Assembly: GCA_965653565.1 (NCBI GenBank)
Contig: CBFHAI010000035.1
Coordinates: 1-44,331, forward strand
From: JALCLA01 sp965653565
Lineage (GTDB): Bacteria; Pseudomonadota; Gammaproteobacteria; Xanthomonadales; Xanthomonadaceae
DNA length: 44,331 nt
Direction of reading: 5' to 3'
Under the pieces are notes generated by a model that worked only from the letters and a program-made list of their open reading frames with translations, was not told the origin of the DNA and searched no databases. Each line of letters begins with the position of its first letter. Position 1 is the stretch's first letter. A program made the position numbers and the translations under genes. Below are positions 1-8,330 of this stretch, piece after piece.

Positions 1-1730
1 TCGGTGTTCATGTCGATGCCGAAGCGCATGCGCAGCACCTTGGCTTCGCGCGGCGTGAGGCCGGCGAGGACATCGCGCACGGTTTCCGACAGACCCGTCA
101 CCGTGGCGGTTTCCATCGGCGACTCGACGTTCGTGTCTTCGATGAAATCGCCCAGGTGCGAATCTTCGTCGTCGCCGATCGGAGTCTCCATCGAGATGGG
201 CTCTTTGGCGATCTTCATCACCTTGCGGATCTTGTCTTCCGGCATGTCCATCTTCTTCGCCAGCTCTTCGGGCGTGGGTTCGCGACCCATTTCCTGCAGC
301 ATCTGGCGCGAGATGCGGTTGAGCTTGTTGATCGTTTCGATCATGTGCACCGGAATGCGGATGGTGCGGGCCTGATCGGCGATCGAACGCGTGATGGCCT
401 GGCGGATCCACCAGGTCGCATACGTCGAGAACTTGTAACCGCGGCGGTATTCGAACTTGTCGACCGCCTTCATCAGGCCGATGTTGCCTTCCTGGATCAG
501 GTCGAGGAACTGCAGGCCGCGGTTGGTGTACTTCTTCGCGATCGAAATCACCAGGCGCAGGTTGGCCTCGACCATTTCCTTCTTGGCCTTGCGGGCTTTC
601 GCCTCGCCGATCGCCATCGAGCGGTTGATTTCCTTGATGTCCGGCAGCGACAGATACAACGCGCCTTCGATCGAGACGAGCTTGTCCTGCTCGCCCATCA
701 CCGCATCGCGATGCTCGCGCAGGCCCGAGGCCCACTTCTGCTTGCGGCGGATCATTTCGTCCGCCCAGGTGCTGTCGGTTTCGTGGCCCGGGAAGGCGCG
801 CAGGAAATCCTTGCGCGGCATTTTCGCGTGCTTGATGCACACGTCCATGATCACGCGCTCGTGGGTGCGGATCGAGTTGACGACGTCGCGCAGCTTGCGC
901 ACGAAGCTGTCGATCTGGATCGCCGGCAGTTTCAGGCGCAGGAATTCGGCCGCCATTTCTTCGCGCAGCTTGACCAGCTTCTTGTCGCCCTGGCCGGTCT
1001 TGGCGTGGGTTTTCTGGAATTTCTGGTAAAGCGACTTCAGCGTTTCCATGCGGCGCGCGACTTCGGCCGGATCGGGGCCCGTGTCGACCGCCGTCTCTTC
1101 CTCTTCGCCCGCCGCGCCCTCGACCGCGACTTCTTCTTCCTCGGTTTCGGCTTCCACTTCGGCGATCGCCGCGGCGGCCGGGAATTCATCCGGCGCTTCC
1201 AGATCGGTGAAGCCCTGCACCACTTCGGACAGACGCTTCTTGCCCTCGACGTGCTGGTCGTATTCTTCCAGCAGCAGCTGGATCGACCACGGGAACGACG
1301 CCAGCGCCGACTGGACCTGGTTCAGGCCTTCCTCGATGCGCTTGGCGATGGCGATTTCGCCTTCGCGGGTGAGCAGCTCCACCGTGCCCATTTCGCGCAT
1401 GTACATGCGCACCGGGTCGGTGGTGCGGCCGGCCTCGGAATCGAGCGCCGACAGCGCGGCTACGGCTTCCTCGGTGGCGGTGTCGTCGTCGCGCGAGGCA
1501 GCCGGCGCGGCATCGGACAGCAGCAACGTCTCGGCATCCGGCGCAACTTCATGCACCTCGATGCCCATGTCGTTGATCATGCCGATGATGTCTTCGATCT
1601 GCTCCGGATCGACGATGTCGTCGGGCAGATGGTCGTTGACTTCGGCGTAGGTCAGATAGCCCTGCTCGCGGCCCTTGGTGATGAGCTGCTTGATCTCGGA
1701 CTGGGTCTGCTCCTGGTTTTCGATCGCCAT
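1..1730 (-). CDS. rpoD: RNA polymerase primary sigma factor RpoD (sigma-70), C-terminus cut by window edge
   Basis: This is the housekeeping sigma factor that directs core RNA polymerase to most promoters. The reading frame starts at an ATG at 1730 and runs off the window start, giving about 576 residues. The N-terminal part matches region 1.1, followed by an acidic linker typical of gammaproteobacterial sigma-70. Regions 2.1-2.4 are clear, with the DLIQEGNIGLMKAVDKF helix and YATWWIRQAITRSI, which bind core and the -10 element. Region 3 and the start of region 4 (LTPREAKVLRMRFGI) are visible; the final helix-turn-helix that reads the -35 box lies outside. There is no good Shine-Dalgarno sequence before the ATG. 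The gene upstream on the same strand is dtd, not the usual dnaG. Identity is certain; only the 3' end is missing. Confidence 0.98.
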   Translation of the reverse strand, partial: MAIENQEQTQSEIKQLITKGREQGYLTYAEVNDHLPDDIVDPEQIEDIIGMINDMGIEVHEVAPDAETLLLSDAAPAASRDDDTATEEAVAALSALDSEAGRTTDPVRMYMREMGTVELLTREGEIAIAKRIEEGLNQVQSALASFPWSIQLLLEEYDQHVEGKKRLSEVVQGFTDLEAPDEFPAAAAIAEVEAETEEEEVAVEGAAGEEEETAVDTGPDPAEVARRMETLKSLYQKFQKTHAKTGQGDKKLVKLREEMAAEFLRLKLPAIQIDSFVRKLRDVVNSIRTHERVIMDVCIKHAKMPRKDFLRAFPGHETDSTWADEMIRRKQKWASGLREHRDAVMGEQDKLVSIEGALYLSLPDIKEINRSMAIGEAKARKAKKEMVEANLRLVISIAKKYTNRGLQFLDLIQEGNIGLMKAVDKFEYRRGYKFSTYATWWIRQAITRSIADQARTIRIPVHMIETINKLNRISRQMLQEMGREPTPEELAKKMDMPEDKIRKVMKIAKEPISMETPIGDDEDSHLGDFIEDTNVESPMETATVTGLSETVRDVLAGLTPREAKVLRMRFGIDMNT

Positions 1731-1935
1731 GTAGGAGGGCCTGGGAAGTGGTAAGCGGGGTAGTGAACGCGACAGTTTAGCGGGTTCGGGGGTCCGGCGC
1801 TAAGTGGTTGTTCGGAACGAGGAGTTGGTGCCCTCCATGCGGGGACACAAGCGGCCTACCTGAATAAACGCGCAATCGATACCGATAAGGTCGTGCGATC
1901 GGCGCCGCAGCGGGGTTTGCGGGCCGGTGCGGCGC
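1731..1935. other. 205-bp spacer between dtd and rpoD, probable rpoD promoter region
   Basis: This non-coding gap separates the end of dtd from the start of rpoD on the same strand, so rpoD probably has its own promoter here. On the minus strand a TAAACT hexamer about 60 bases before the rpoD ATG could be a -10 element, but I find no matching -35 box. I see no RNA gene or strong terminator hairpin. Confidence 0.35.
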
Positions 1936-2373
1936 TCAGATCGCGAGCCAGAAAGTCACCGGCCCGTCGTTGACCGACTCCACCTGCATATGTGCCCCGA
2001 AGCGGCCGGTTTCAACGTGCGGGTGCTGCGCCCGAGCGGCCTGGACCAGCCGCTCGAACCAGTACCGGCCCTGCTCCGGCGCGGCCGCCGTGGTGAAGCT
2101 GGGGCGCATGCCTTTGCGGGTGTCGGCGGCCAGCGTGAACTGGCTGACCAGCAACAGCGAGCCACCGGTTTCGATCAGCGAGCGGTTCATGCGGCCCTGC
2201 TCGTCGCCGAACACGCGGTAGCCGAGCAGGCGCTCGAGCATGCGCGCCACCTGCGGCTCGGCGTCGGCCGGCTGGATCGCCACCAGGGCCAGCAGGCCCG
2301 CGCCGATCGCACCGACGACCTCGCCCTCGACGGTAACGCTGGCGCGCTGCACGCGCTGGATCAGGGCGATCAA
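1936..2373 (-). CDS. dtd: D-aminoacyl-tRNA deacylase Dtd
   Basis: Dtd hydrolyses D-amino acids wrongly attached to tRNA and so protects translation from D-residues. The protein is 145 residues, the usual length for bacterial Dtd. The opening LIQRVQRASV, the central SQFTLAAD motif and the C-terminal NDGPVTFWL motif, which carries the Gly-cisPro element of the active site, are all present. The start is a TTG codon at 2371-2373, supported by a GGAG about ten bases upstream and by the normal family length; no ATG fits. The gene is divergent from the acyltransferase gene and lies upstream of rpoD on the same strand. The rare start codon may keep expression modest. Identification is firm. Confidence 0.95.
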   Translation of the reverse strand: MIALIQRVQRASVTVEGEVVGAIGAGLLALVAIQPADAEPQVARMLERLLGYRVFGDEQGRMNRSLIETGGSLLLVSQFTLAADTRKGMRPSFTTAAAPEQGRYWFERLVQAARAQHPHVETGRFGAHMQVESVNDGPVTFWLAI

Positions 2374-2460
2374 GGCCGGGCTCCGAACGAGGGGAGCGCG
2401 ATGCTCGCGCGAGACCGGCGCGCGGTCAACGACGGCGCGGCCACCGCTACACTGCCGCCG

Positions 2461-3354
2461 ATGGATCGGATGAACATCACGGCGCGCTGCCTGTACGCGC
2501 TGCTCTGGCTGATCGGGCGCTTGCCGCTGCCGGTGTTGCAGGCGCTCGGAAGCGCGATCGGCGAGGCGATACGGCTGGCGGGCGGCGGACCGTTGCGGGT
2601 GGCGCGGCGCAATCTCGAACTGGCGTTTCCCGCGCTCGATGCCGCCGCACGCAAACAATTGTTGCGCGAGTCGCTGCGGCACACCGGCTGCGCGCTGGCC
2701 GAGACCTGCCGCTTCTGGACCCGCCCGGCGCGCGCCAATCTGCCGCTCATCACGGAAGTGCTGGGCGCCGAAAAACTCGCTGCCGCGCAGGCCTCGGCGC
2801 GCGGCGTCATCGTGGCGGCGCCGCATCTGGGCAACTGGGAGTTGTTGAACCAGTACCTTGCCTCGCGCGCGTCGATCGCGATCGTCTACCGTGCGCCGCG
2901 CCAGTCCTGGCTCGAAGCGCTGTTGCGGCGCGCGCGCGGCCACGAGAACGTGACCCAGGTGCGTGCCGAAGCGGCCGGCGTGCGGCAGTTGTTCCGCGTG
3001 CTCAAGGACGGCGGCACCGTCGGCATCCTGCCCGACCAGCAGCCCAAGCAGGGCGACGGCGAGTTCGCGCCGTTCTTCGGCGTGCCGGCTTTCACGATGA
3101 CGCTGCTGCCGCGGCTGGCGCAGAAGGCCGGCGCGACCGTGCTGTTCGCCTGGGCCGAGCGGCTGCCGCGCAGCGCGGGATTCCGCATCCACATCGACGA
3201 CGCGCCGCCCGGACTCGACGCCGCCGAGCCGGCGCTCGCCGCCGCCGCGCTCAATGCCGGCGTCGAGGCCTGCGCGCGACAGGCGCCGGCGCAGTATCAA
3301 TGGACCTACAAGCGCTGGTCGATGCGTCCACCCAACACCGAACGACGCTATTGA
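2461..3354 (+). CDS. Lipid A biosynthesis-type acyltransferase (LpxL/HtrB family)
   Basis: This 297-residue protein belongs to the lysophospholipid/lipid A acyltransferase family, which transfers an acyl chain to a lipid A precursor at the inner face of the cytoplasmic membrane. The N-terminus has a hydrophobic helix (about residues 10-35). The catalytic HX4E motif is seen as HLGNWE (His122, Glu127), followed by a GTVGILPDQQPKQGDG block typical of the family. Its length matches LpxL/LpxM enzymes. The ATG at 2461 is chosen because it precedes the membrane helix; a second ATG lies three codons later. It is divergent from dtd and followed after 50 bases by the PH-domain genes. I cannot tell which acyl position it serves, so no symbol is given. 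Confidence 0.88.
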   Translation: MDRMNITARCLYALLWLIGRLPLPVLQALGSAIGEAIRLAGGGPLRVARRNLELAFPALDAAARKQLLRESLRHTGCALAETCRFWTRPARANLPLITEVLGAEKLAAAQASARGVIVAAPHLGNWELLNQYLASRASIAIVYRAPRQSWLEALLRRARGHENVTQVRAEAAGVRQLFRVLKDGGTVGILPDQQPKQGDGEFAPFFGVPAFTMTLLPRLAQKAGATVLFAWAERLPRSAGFRIHIDDAPPGLDAAEPALAAAALNAGVEACARQAPAQYQWTYKRWSMRPPNTERRY

Positions 3355-3404
3355 TCGCGTCACACGCCCGAGTCACACGGACAATCTGGCTGCGTCGAAT
3401 CCGC

Positions 3405-3920
3405 ATGAATCCTCAACTCGAACAACTCGCCGCAGGCGAACCGCAGACCGCGTTCGAGATGCTGCATCCGAAGGCGCGCTGGGGATTGCGGGCGGCAGGG
3501 CTCGCCGGCTTGCTGCCGCCGTACGTGCCGCTGGCCGTGCTGTCGCTGGCGCTGTGGGATTCCGGCGGCTGGTCGCTGGCGGTGAAGGCCGCCGCGTTCG
3601 TCACCGGTTTCGTGCTGGTTGCGGCGCTCGGCTGGATGCACGGCAACGCGCGCTACCGGCGCACTTCGTACGCGCTCGATGCGGCCGGCCTGCGTATCCG
3701 CCGCGGCCTGGTCTGGCGCAGCGAAACGCTGGTGCCGCGCTCGCGCGTGCAGCACACCGACATCAACCGCGGCCCGCTGGATCGGCGCTTCGGGCTGGCG
3801 ACGCTGAAGGTCTACACGGCCGGCACCAAGCTGGCCTCGGTCTCGCTCGACGGCTTGCCCGAAGCGCGCGCGATCGAACTGCGCGACGCCCTGGTGGCGG
3901 CCGATGACGATGCCGTCTGA
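3405..3920 (+). CDS. Bacterial PH-domain membrane protein, YdbS-like
   Basis: This 171-residue protein has a cytoplasmic N-terminus, two hydrophobic segments (about residues 30-75) and one bacterial pleckstrin-homology (bPH2, formerly DUF304) domain. The domain carries the typical YALDAAGLRIRRGLVWR and RSRVQHTDINRGPLDRRFGLA stretches. Proteins of this kind occur in pairs with a larger multi-domain partner, exactly as here: the next gene overlaps it by 17 bases. Their function is poorly known; members have been linked to membrane lipid or envelope homeostasis. The ATG at 3405 is chosen because the upstream in-frame codons only overlap the preceding acyltransferase gene and show no domain similarity. 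Family assignment is solid, the role is not. Confidence 0.85.
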   Translation: MNPQLEQLAAGEPQTAFEMLHPKARWGLRAAGLAGLLPPYVPLAVLSLALWDSGGWSLAVKAAAFVTGFVLVAALGWMHGNARYRRTSYALDAAGLRIRRGLVWRSETLVPRSRVQHTDINRGPLDRRFGLATLKVYTAGTKLASVSLDGLPEARAIELRDALVAADDDAV

Positions 3921-5454
3921 GCCCGATGCGCTGACACCCGCACCGGTCGAAGCCTCGATCGCGCTCGGCGCGGGGCGCGAGCGGCGGCTGCATCCGCTGT
4001 CGTGGCTGTTCGTGCTGCTGGCCTCGTTGCGCGAATTCGCGTTGCCGCTTATCGCGCTGCTGTTCTTCGGCCGCGGCGGCGGCGGCGGTTGGGGCTGGGA
4101 ATCCGCGGGCCTGGTCGGCGCCGCCGTGCTCACCCTCATCGCCGTGGTGCGCTACTACACCTACCGCTTCCGCATCGAAGCGGGCGAACTGGTGATCCGC
4201 TCGGGCGTACTGCACAAGAACATCCGCCATATTCCGCTGCATCGCATCCAGAACGTCGCACTCAAGCGCAATGTGTTGCACCGGATCTTCGGCGTCGCCG
4301 AGGTGCGGCTCGAATCGGCGGTCGGCGGCGTGAGCGCCGAGGCCCAGATGCGCGTGCTGTCGATGCGCGATGCGCACGCGCTCGAAGTGCTGGTGCGCGC
4401 GCAAGGTGCCGCGGCGGTCGATTCGGTCGATGCGCAGAGCGAGCCCGATCGCGGCGAGGTGCTGCTGTCGTTGTCGACCGTCGAGTTGATCAAGCTCGGG
4501 CTGACATCCAATCGCGGCTTGCTGCTCGGGGCGGCCGGTTTCGGTTTCTTCAGCCAGTTCGGCGGCAACGGATTCGACGACGTGCTCGGCGAACTGGTGG
4601 GCATGCTGTTCGGCTATGCACGCGAATTGCATCTGGGCTGGATCCAGTGGGCGATCGCGGGCACGCTGCTGTTCGCACTGATCGCCGCGGCGATGCGGCT
4701 GGTTTCCGTGCTGCTGGTGCTGCTGCAATTCCATGGCTTCACGCTGCGCGAACTCGATCAGCGGCTGAGCGTGGAGAGCGGGCTGCTGACGCGTGTGCGC
4801 AGCAATGCGCCGCTGCGCAAGATCCAGCATTGGACGGTGCGCGAAAGCCTGCTGCATCGCTGGTTCGCGCGCCGCAGCCTGAACGTCGAAACCGCCGTGA
4901 TGCAAGCGATGAACGAATCGCAGGGCTTGTCGGCGCTGGTGCCGATCGCGCCGCCGCCGCAGATCGATACGCTGCTGGCGCGCTGGCTGCCCTGGCTGCA
5001 ACTGCCGGAGTTGCCGTGGCAGCCGCTGCATCCGGGCGCGTGGCGGCGACTGGCGTTTTTCCCGCTGGTGTTGACGCTGCTGGTCGTCGGCGCGCTCGCC
5101 TTGCGCTTCGGCGCCCCCGCGCTGGCGGTGTTGCTGCTCGCGCCGTGGTGGATCTTCCGGGCGCGACGCATCGCGGAACATTCGCGCTGGGCCGTCACCG
5201 ATCGCGTGCTGGCGTGGCGCAGCGGCTGGCTCGACCGGCAATTGTCGTTCGCCGAAATCGGCAAATTGCAGGGCCTGCAGTTGCTGCAGTCGCCGTTCGA
5301 CCGGCGCCGCGGCATGGCCAGCGTGGTCGCCGACACTGCCGGCGCATCGCCGTTCGGACATCGGCTGGAACTGCGTTATCTGCCCGAAGCGCAGGCGCGC
5401 GAATTGTACGAACGGCTCGGTGCGCAGGTGGCGCGTTCGACGATGCGCTGGTGA
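3904..5454 (+). CDS. Multi-domain bacterial PH membrane protein, YdbT-like
   Basis: This 516-residue membrane protein contains repeated bPH2 domains separated by hydrophobic pairs. The first domain is near residues 75-160 (RSGVLHKNIRHIPLHRIQNV), the second near 275-350 (VESGLLTRVRSNAPLRKIQHW) and the third near 420-505 (WRSGWLDRQLSFAEIGKLQG). Membrane segments occur near residues 35-75, 195-270 and 380-415. It is the usual larger partner of a YdbS-like protein, whose gene it overlaps by 17 bases, so translation is likely coupled and the two proteins probably form a complex in the cytoplasmic membrane. The ATG at 3904 is the first start; another follows two codons later. Biochemical function is unknown. 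Confidence 0.87.
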   Translation: MTMPSEPDALTPAPVEASIALGAGRERRLHPLSWLFVLLASLREFALPLIALLFFGRGGGGGWGWESAGLVGAAVLTLIAVVRYYTYRFRIEAGELVIRSGVLHKNIRHIPLHRIQNVALKRNVLHRIFGVAEVRLESAVGGVSAEAQMRVLSMRDAHALEVLVRAQGAAAVDSVDAQSEPDRGEVLLSLSTVELIKLGLTSNRGLLLGAAGFGFFSQFGGNGFDDVLGELVGMLFGYARELHLGWIQWAIAGTLLFALIAAAMRLVSVLLVLLQFHGFTLRELDQRLSVESGLLTRVRSNAPLRKIQHWTVRESLLHRWFARRSLNVETAVMQAMNESQGLSALVPIAPPPQIDTLLARWLPWLQLPELPWQPLHPGAWRRLAFFPLVLTLLVVGALALRFGAPALAVLLLAPWWIFRARRIAEHSRWAVTDRVLAWRSGWLDRQLSFAEIGKLQGLQLLQSPFDRRRGMASVVADTAGASPFGHRLELRYLPEAQARELYERLGAQVARSTMRW

Positions 5455-5455
5455 G

Positions 5456-5475
5456 GCGCGCTTGTGAAGGCGCGC
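5456..5475. terminator. Weak hairpin between convergent ydbT-like gene and trkH
   Basis: GCGCGC at 5456-5461 pairs with GCGCGC at 5470-5475 around an eight-base loop in the 22-base gap between two convergent genes. There is only a short T-containing tail, so termination activity is uncertain. Confidence 0.3.
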
Positions 5476-5476
5476 G

Positions 5477-6925
5477 TTATTCGCGCCAGAACGCCGGCGT
5501 GAGCAGCACCAGTACCGAGAAGACTTCGAGGCGGCCGAGCAGCATCGAGAAAGAACCGAGCCACACGGTGGCCTCGCTCACATGCGCAAAGCTGTAGGCG
5601 ACGCTGCCCAGGCCGGGACCTGCGTTGCTCAGCGTCCCGGCCGCCGCACCGAACGCCGACATCAGATCCAGCCCGGTCGCCGTCATGCCCATCGTCACCG
5701 CGATCAGGCAGCACAGCCACAGCGTCATGAAACCGGACACCGACAGCACCACGCTTTCCGATACGCGATGGCCGCCCATCTTCACCAGGAACTGGCCCTT
5801 CGGATGCACCAGCTGCTTCACTTCGCGCAGGCCCTGGCGCACCACCATCACCACGCGCGCCACTTTCACACCGCCCACGGTGGAGCCCGAACAGCCGCCG
5901 ATGATGCCGACCAACATCAGCACCAACGGTGCGAACGCCGTCCATTGGTCGAAGCCGGGAACCACGAAGCCGGTCGTCGTCATCGACGAGACCACCTGGA
6001 AAATCGCGAAGCGCAGCGAACTGCTCAAGGTCGCATAGTCGCCGCCCCACCACAGCGCCAGCGCGACGACGGCGCTTGCGATGCCAAGTATCCGCAGGTA
6101 AGCGCGCAACTCCGAATCGCCGGCGTAGGCCGCGACGCTGGCGCTGCGCCAGGCCGAGAAATGCAGCGCGAAATTGACGCCGCCGAGCACCATGAAGACG
6201 ATCGCCACGGTTTCCAGCAGCGGTGAATCCCAGGTGCCGAAGCCGGCGTCGTAAGTCGAGAAACCGCCGGTCGAGACTGTACTCATGGCATGGCACACGG
6301 CATCGAACAGGCTCATGCCGGCGACCCAGAACGAGCCCGCGCACAGCAACATCAAACCGACGTACACCAGCCACAAGGCCTTGGCGGTTTCCGCAATGCG
6401 CGGCGTGAGCTTGCTGTCGCGACTGGGACCGGTGGTTTCGGCACGGAACAATTGCGTGCCGCCGATCTTGAGCATCGGCAGGATCGCCACGGCCAGGATC
6501 ACGATGCCCATGCCGCCGAGGAATTGCAGCACCTGCCGATACAGCAGCACCGATTTGGGCAGCGCATCCAGGCCGACGATGACGGTGGCACCGGTGGTGG
6601 TGAGGCCCGACGTCGCTTCGAACACGGCGTCGGCATAGCTCAGATGCGGCGGCCCGAGCCACAGCGGCAAGGCCGACACCAGGCTGGCCGAAACCCAGGT
6701 CAAGGTGACGATGAGAAATCCGTCGCGCAGCCGCAGGTCGTAACGCACGCGGCGGTTCGGCCAGTACAGCACGGCACCGATCGCCGCGCTGAGCAGGAAA
6801 CTCGCGAAATACACATCGACCGTGTCTTCGCCCAGCGCCATCGCCAGCAGCGCCGACGGCAGTTTGCTCAGCGCGGTGGATCCGATGATGACGCCCAGGA
6901 TGCAGAGGATGGCGCGCAGGCGCAT
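5477..6925 (-). CDS. trkH: Trk potassium uptake system membrane subunit TrkH
   Basis: TrkH is the potassium-conducting subunit of the Trk system in the cytoplasmic membrane. The 482-residue product has the usual length and about ten or more hydrophobic segments. The four pore loops that line the selectivity filter are recognisable: TSGLTTTGAT, STVSTGGFST, SSMTTTGF and LSNAGPGLG, each with the conserved filter glycine. The GGCSGSTVGGVK stretch is typical of TrkH. The ATG at 6925 lies 11 bases after the trkA stop on the same strand, so trkA and trkH form one operon, with ntrX just upstream. The regulatory nucleotide-binding subunit is the neighbouring TrkA. Identification is very secure. Confidence 0.97.
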   Translation of the reverse strand: MRLRAILCILGVIIGSTALSKLPSALLAMALGEDTVDVYFASFLLSAAIGAVLYWPNRRVRYDLRLRDGFLIVTLTWVSASLVSALPLWLGPPHLSYADAVFEATSGLTTTGATVIVGLDALPKSVLLYRQVLQFLGGMGIVILAVAILPMLKIGGTQLFRAETTGPSRDSKLTPRIAETAKALWLVYVGLMLLCAGSFWVAGMSLFDAVCHAMSTVSTGGFSTYDAGFGTWDSPLLETVAIVFMVLGGVNFALHFSAWRSASVAAYAGDSELRAYLRILGIASAVVALALWWGGDYATLSSSLRFAIFQVVSSMTTTGFVVPGFDQWTAFAPLVLMLVGIIGGCSGSTVGGVKVARVVMVVRQGLREVKQLVHPKGQFLVKMGGHRVSESVVLSVSGFMTLWLCCLIAVTMGMTATGLDLMSAFGAAAGTLSNAGPGLGSVAYSFAHVSEATVWLGSFSMLLGRLEVFSVLVLLTPAFWRE

Positions 6926-6936
6926 GCGTTCGGGCT

Positions 6937-8313
6937 CTAGATCCAGGTAGCGTCGGCGCGGAACAGCGATTCGACCTGCGGCAGCTGGCGCTTGTCCATC
7001 AGGAACACGATCACGTGATCGTTCGGCTCGATGATCACATCGTGATGCGCGATCAACAGCTTCTCGCCGCGCACGATGCCGCCGATGGTGGCGGCACTCG
7101 GCAATTCCAGCTCATCGAGCGCGCGGCCGATCACCTTCGACGTGCGCCGGTCGCCTACCGCCACTGCTTCGATCGCTTCTGCCATGCCGCGCCGCAGGCT
7201 GTGCACGCGCACCATCGTGCCCTGCCGGATGTAGGTCAGCAGCGCGCCCAGCGTCACCTGCTGCGGGCTCACCGCGATGTCGATGCTGCCGCCTTCCACC
7301 AGTTCGGCATAGGCCGGACGGTTGATCAGCGCGATCACACGCGGGCAGCCCATGCGCTTGGCCAGCATCGCCGACAGAATATTGGCTTCATCGTCGTTGG
7401 TGAGTGCGCAGTAGACGTCGGTCTGGTCGATGTTCTCTTCGCGCAGCAGGTCTTCGTCGGCGCAGTCGCCGACCAGCACGATCGAGTTGCGCAGGTTCTC
7501 GGCGATGCTCTTGGCGCGTTCGCGCGAGCGTTCGAGAATCTTCACGCTGAACTGGTTTTCCAGCGCCTTGGCGAGCGAGCGGCCGATGTTGCCGCCGCCG
7601 GCGATGAAGACGCGCCGCACCGGCTTGTCGAGCTTGCGCAGCTCGCTCATCACGGTGCGGATGTTGCGCCGGTCGGCCAGGAAGAAGACCTCGTCGTCGA
7701 CTTCGATGACGGTATTGCCCTGCGGCGAGATCGGCTTGCCGCTGCGGAAGATCGCCGCGACGCGCGCATCGACACCTTGCGGCAGATGATCGCGCAGCTC
7801 GCGGATCTGATGCCCGACCAGCGCGCCGCCCTGCACCGCGCGCACCGCGACGAGCTGCGCGCGACCGTCGGCGAAATCGAGCACCTGCAGGGCGCCGGGA
7901 TATTCGATCAGGCGCTGCACGTGCTGGCACACCAGCGCCTCGGGGCTGATCGCCACGTCGATCGACGAGCGGCCCTTCTGCGTGAGTGCCGGATGCTGGA
8001 TGTATTCCATCTCGCGCAGCCGCGCGATCTTGGTCGGCGTCTTGTACAGCGTATCGGCCACTTGGCAGGCGATGATGTTCACTTCATCGCTCGAGGTGAC
8101 CGCAATCACCAGATCGGCGTCTTCGGCGCCGGCGTAGCCGAGCACGCTCGGCAGCGAGGCATGGCCGACGATGGTGCGGATATCAAGTTTTTCGGACAAC
8201 TCGCGCAAGCGGGTCTGGTCGAGATCGACCACGGTGATGTCGCTGTTTTCCGAGGCCAGCGCCGCCGCCACCGAGGAGCCGACCTGGCCCGCGCCGAGTA
8301 TCAAGATCTTCAT
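6937..8313 (-). CDS. trkA: Trk potassium uptake regulatory subunit TrkA
   Basis: TrkA is the peripheral cytoplasmic subunit that gates TrkH in response to bound nucleotides. The 458-residue protein has the expected duplicated layout: an RCK N-domain opening MKILILGAGQVGSSVA (a Rossmann GxGxxG), an RCK C-domain, then a second RCK N-domain beginning VFIAGGGNIGRSLAKAL near residue 235, and a second C-domain. Its length equals that of E. coli TrkA. It lies between ntrX (17 bases upstream) and trkH (11 bases downstream), all on the minus strand, suggesting co-transcription of the regulator with the potassium system. Identification is very secure. Confidence 0.97.
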   Translation of the reverse strand: MKILILGAGQVGSSVAAALASENSDITVVDLDQTRLRELSEKLDIRTIVGHASLPSVLGYAGAEDADLVIAVTSSDEVNIIACQVADTLYKTPTKIARLREMEYIQHPALTQKGRSSIDVAISPEALVCQHVQRLIEYPGALQVLDFADGRAQLVAVRAVQGGALVGHQIRELRDHLPQGVDARVAAIFRSGKPISPQGNTVIEVDDEVFFLADRRNIRTVMSELRKLDKPVRRVFIAGGGNIGRSLAKALENQFSVKILERSRERAKSIAENLRNSIVLVGDCADEDLLREENIDQTDVYCALTNDDEANILSAMLAKRMGCPRVIALINRPAYAELVEGGSIDIAVSPQQVTLGALLTYIRQGTMVRVHSLRRGMAEAIEAVAVGDRRTSKVIGRALDELELPSAATIGGIVRGEKLLIAHHDVIIEPNDHVIVFLMDKRQLPQVESLFRADATWI

Positions 8314-8330
8314 CCGATCCCTTGCGGCTG

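Noticed and set aside
156..1754. Long antisense frame (532 residues) opposite rpoD
   Set aside because: It mirrors the rpoD codons; composition is dominated by Arg, Asp, His and Ala as expected from the reverse of a GC-rich gene, and no domain is visible.
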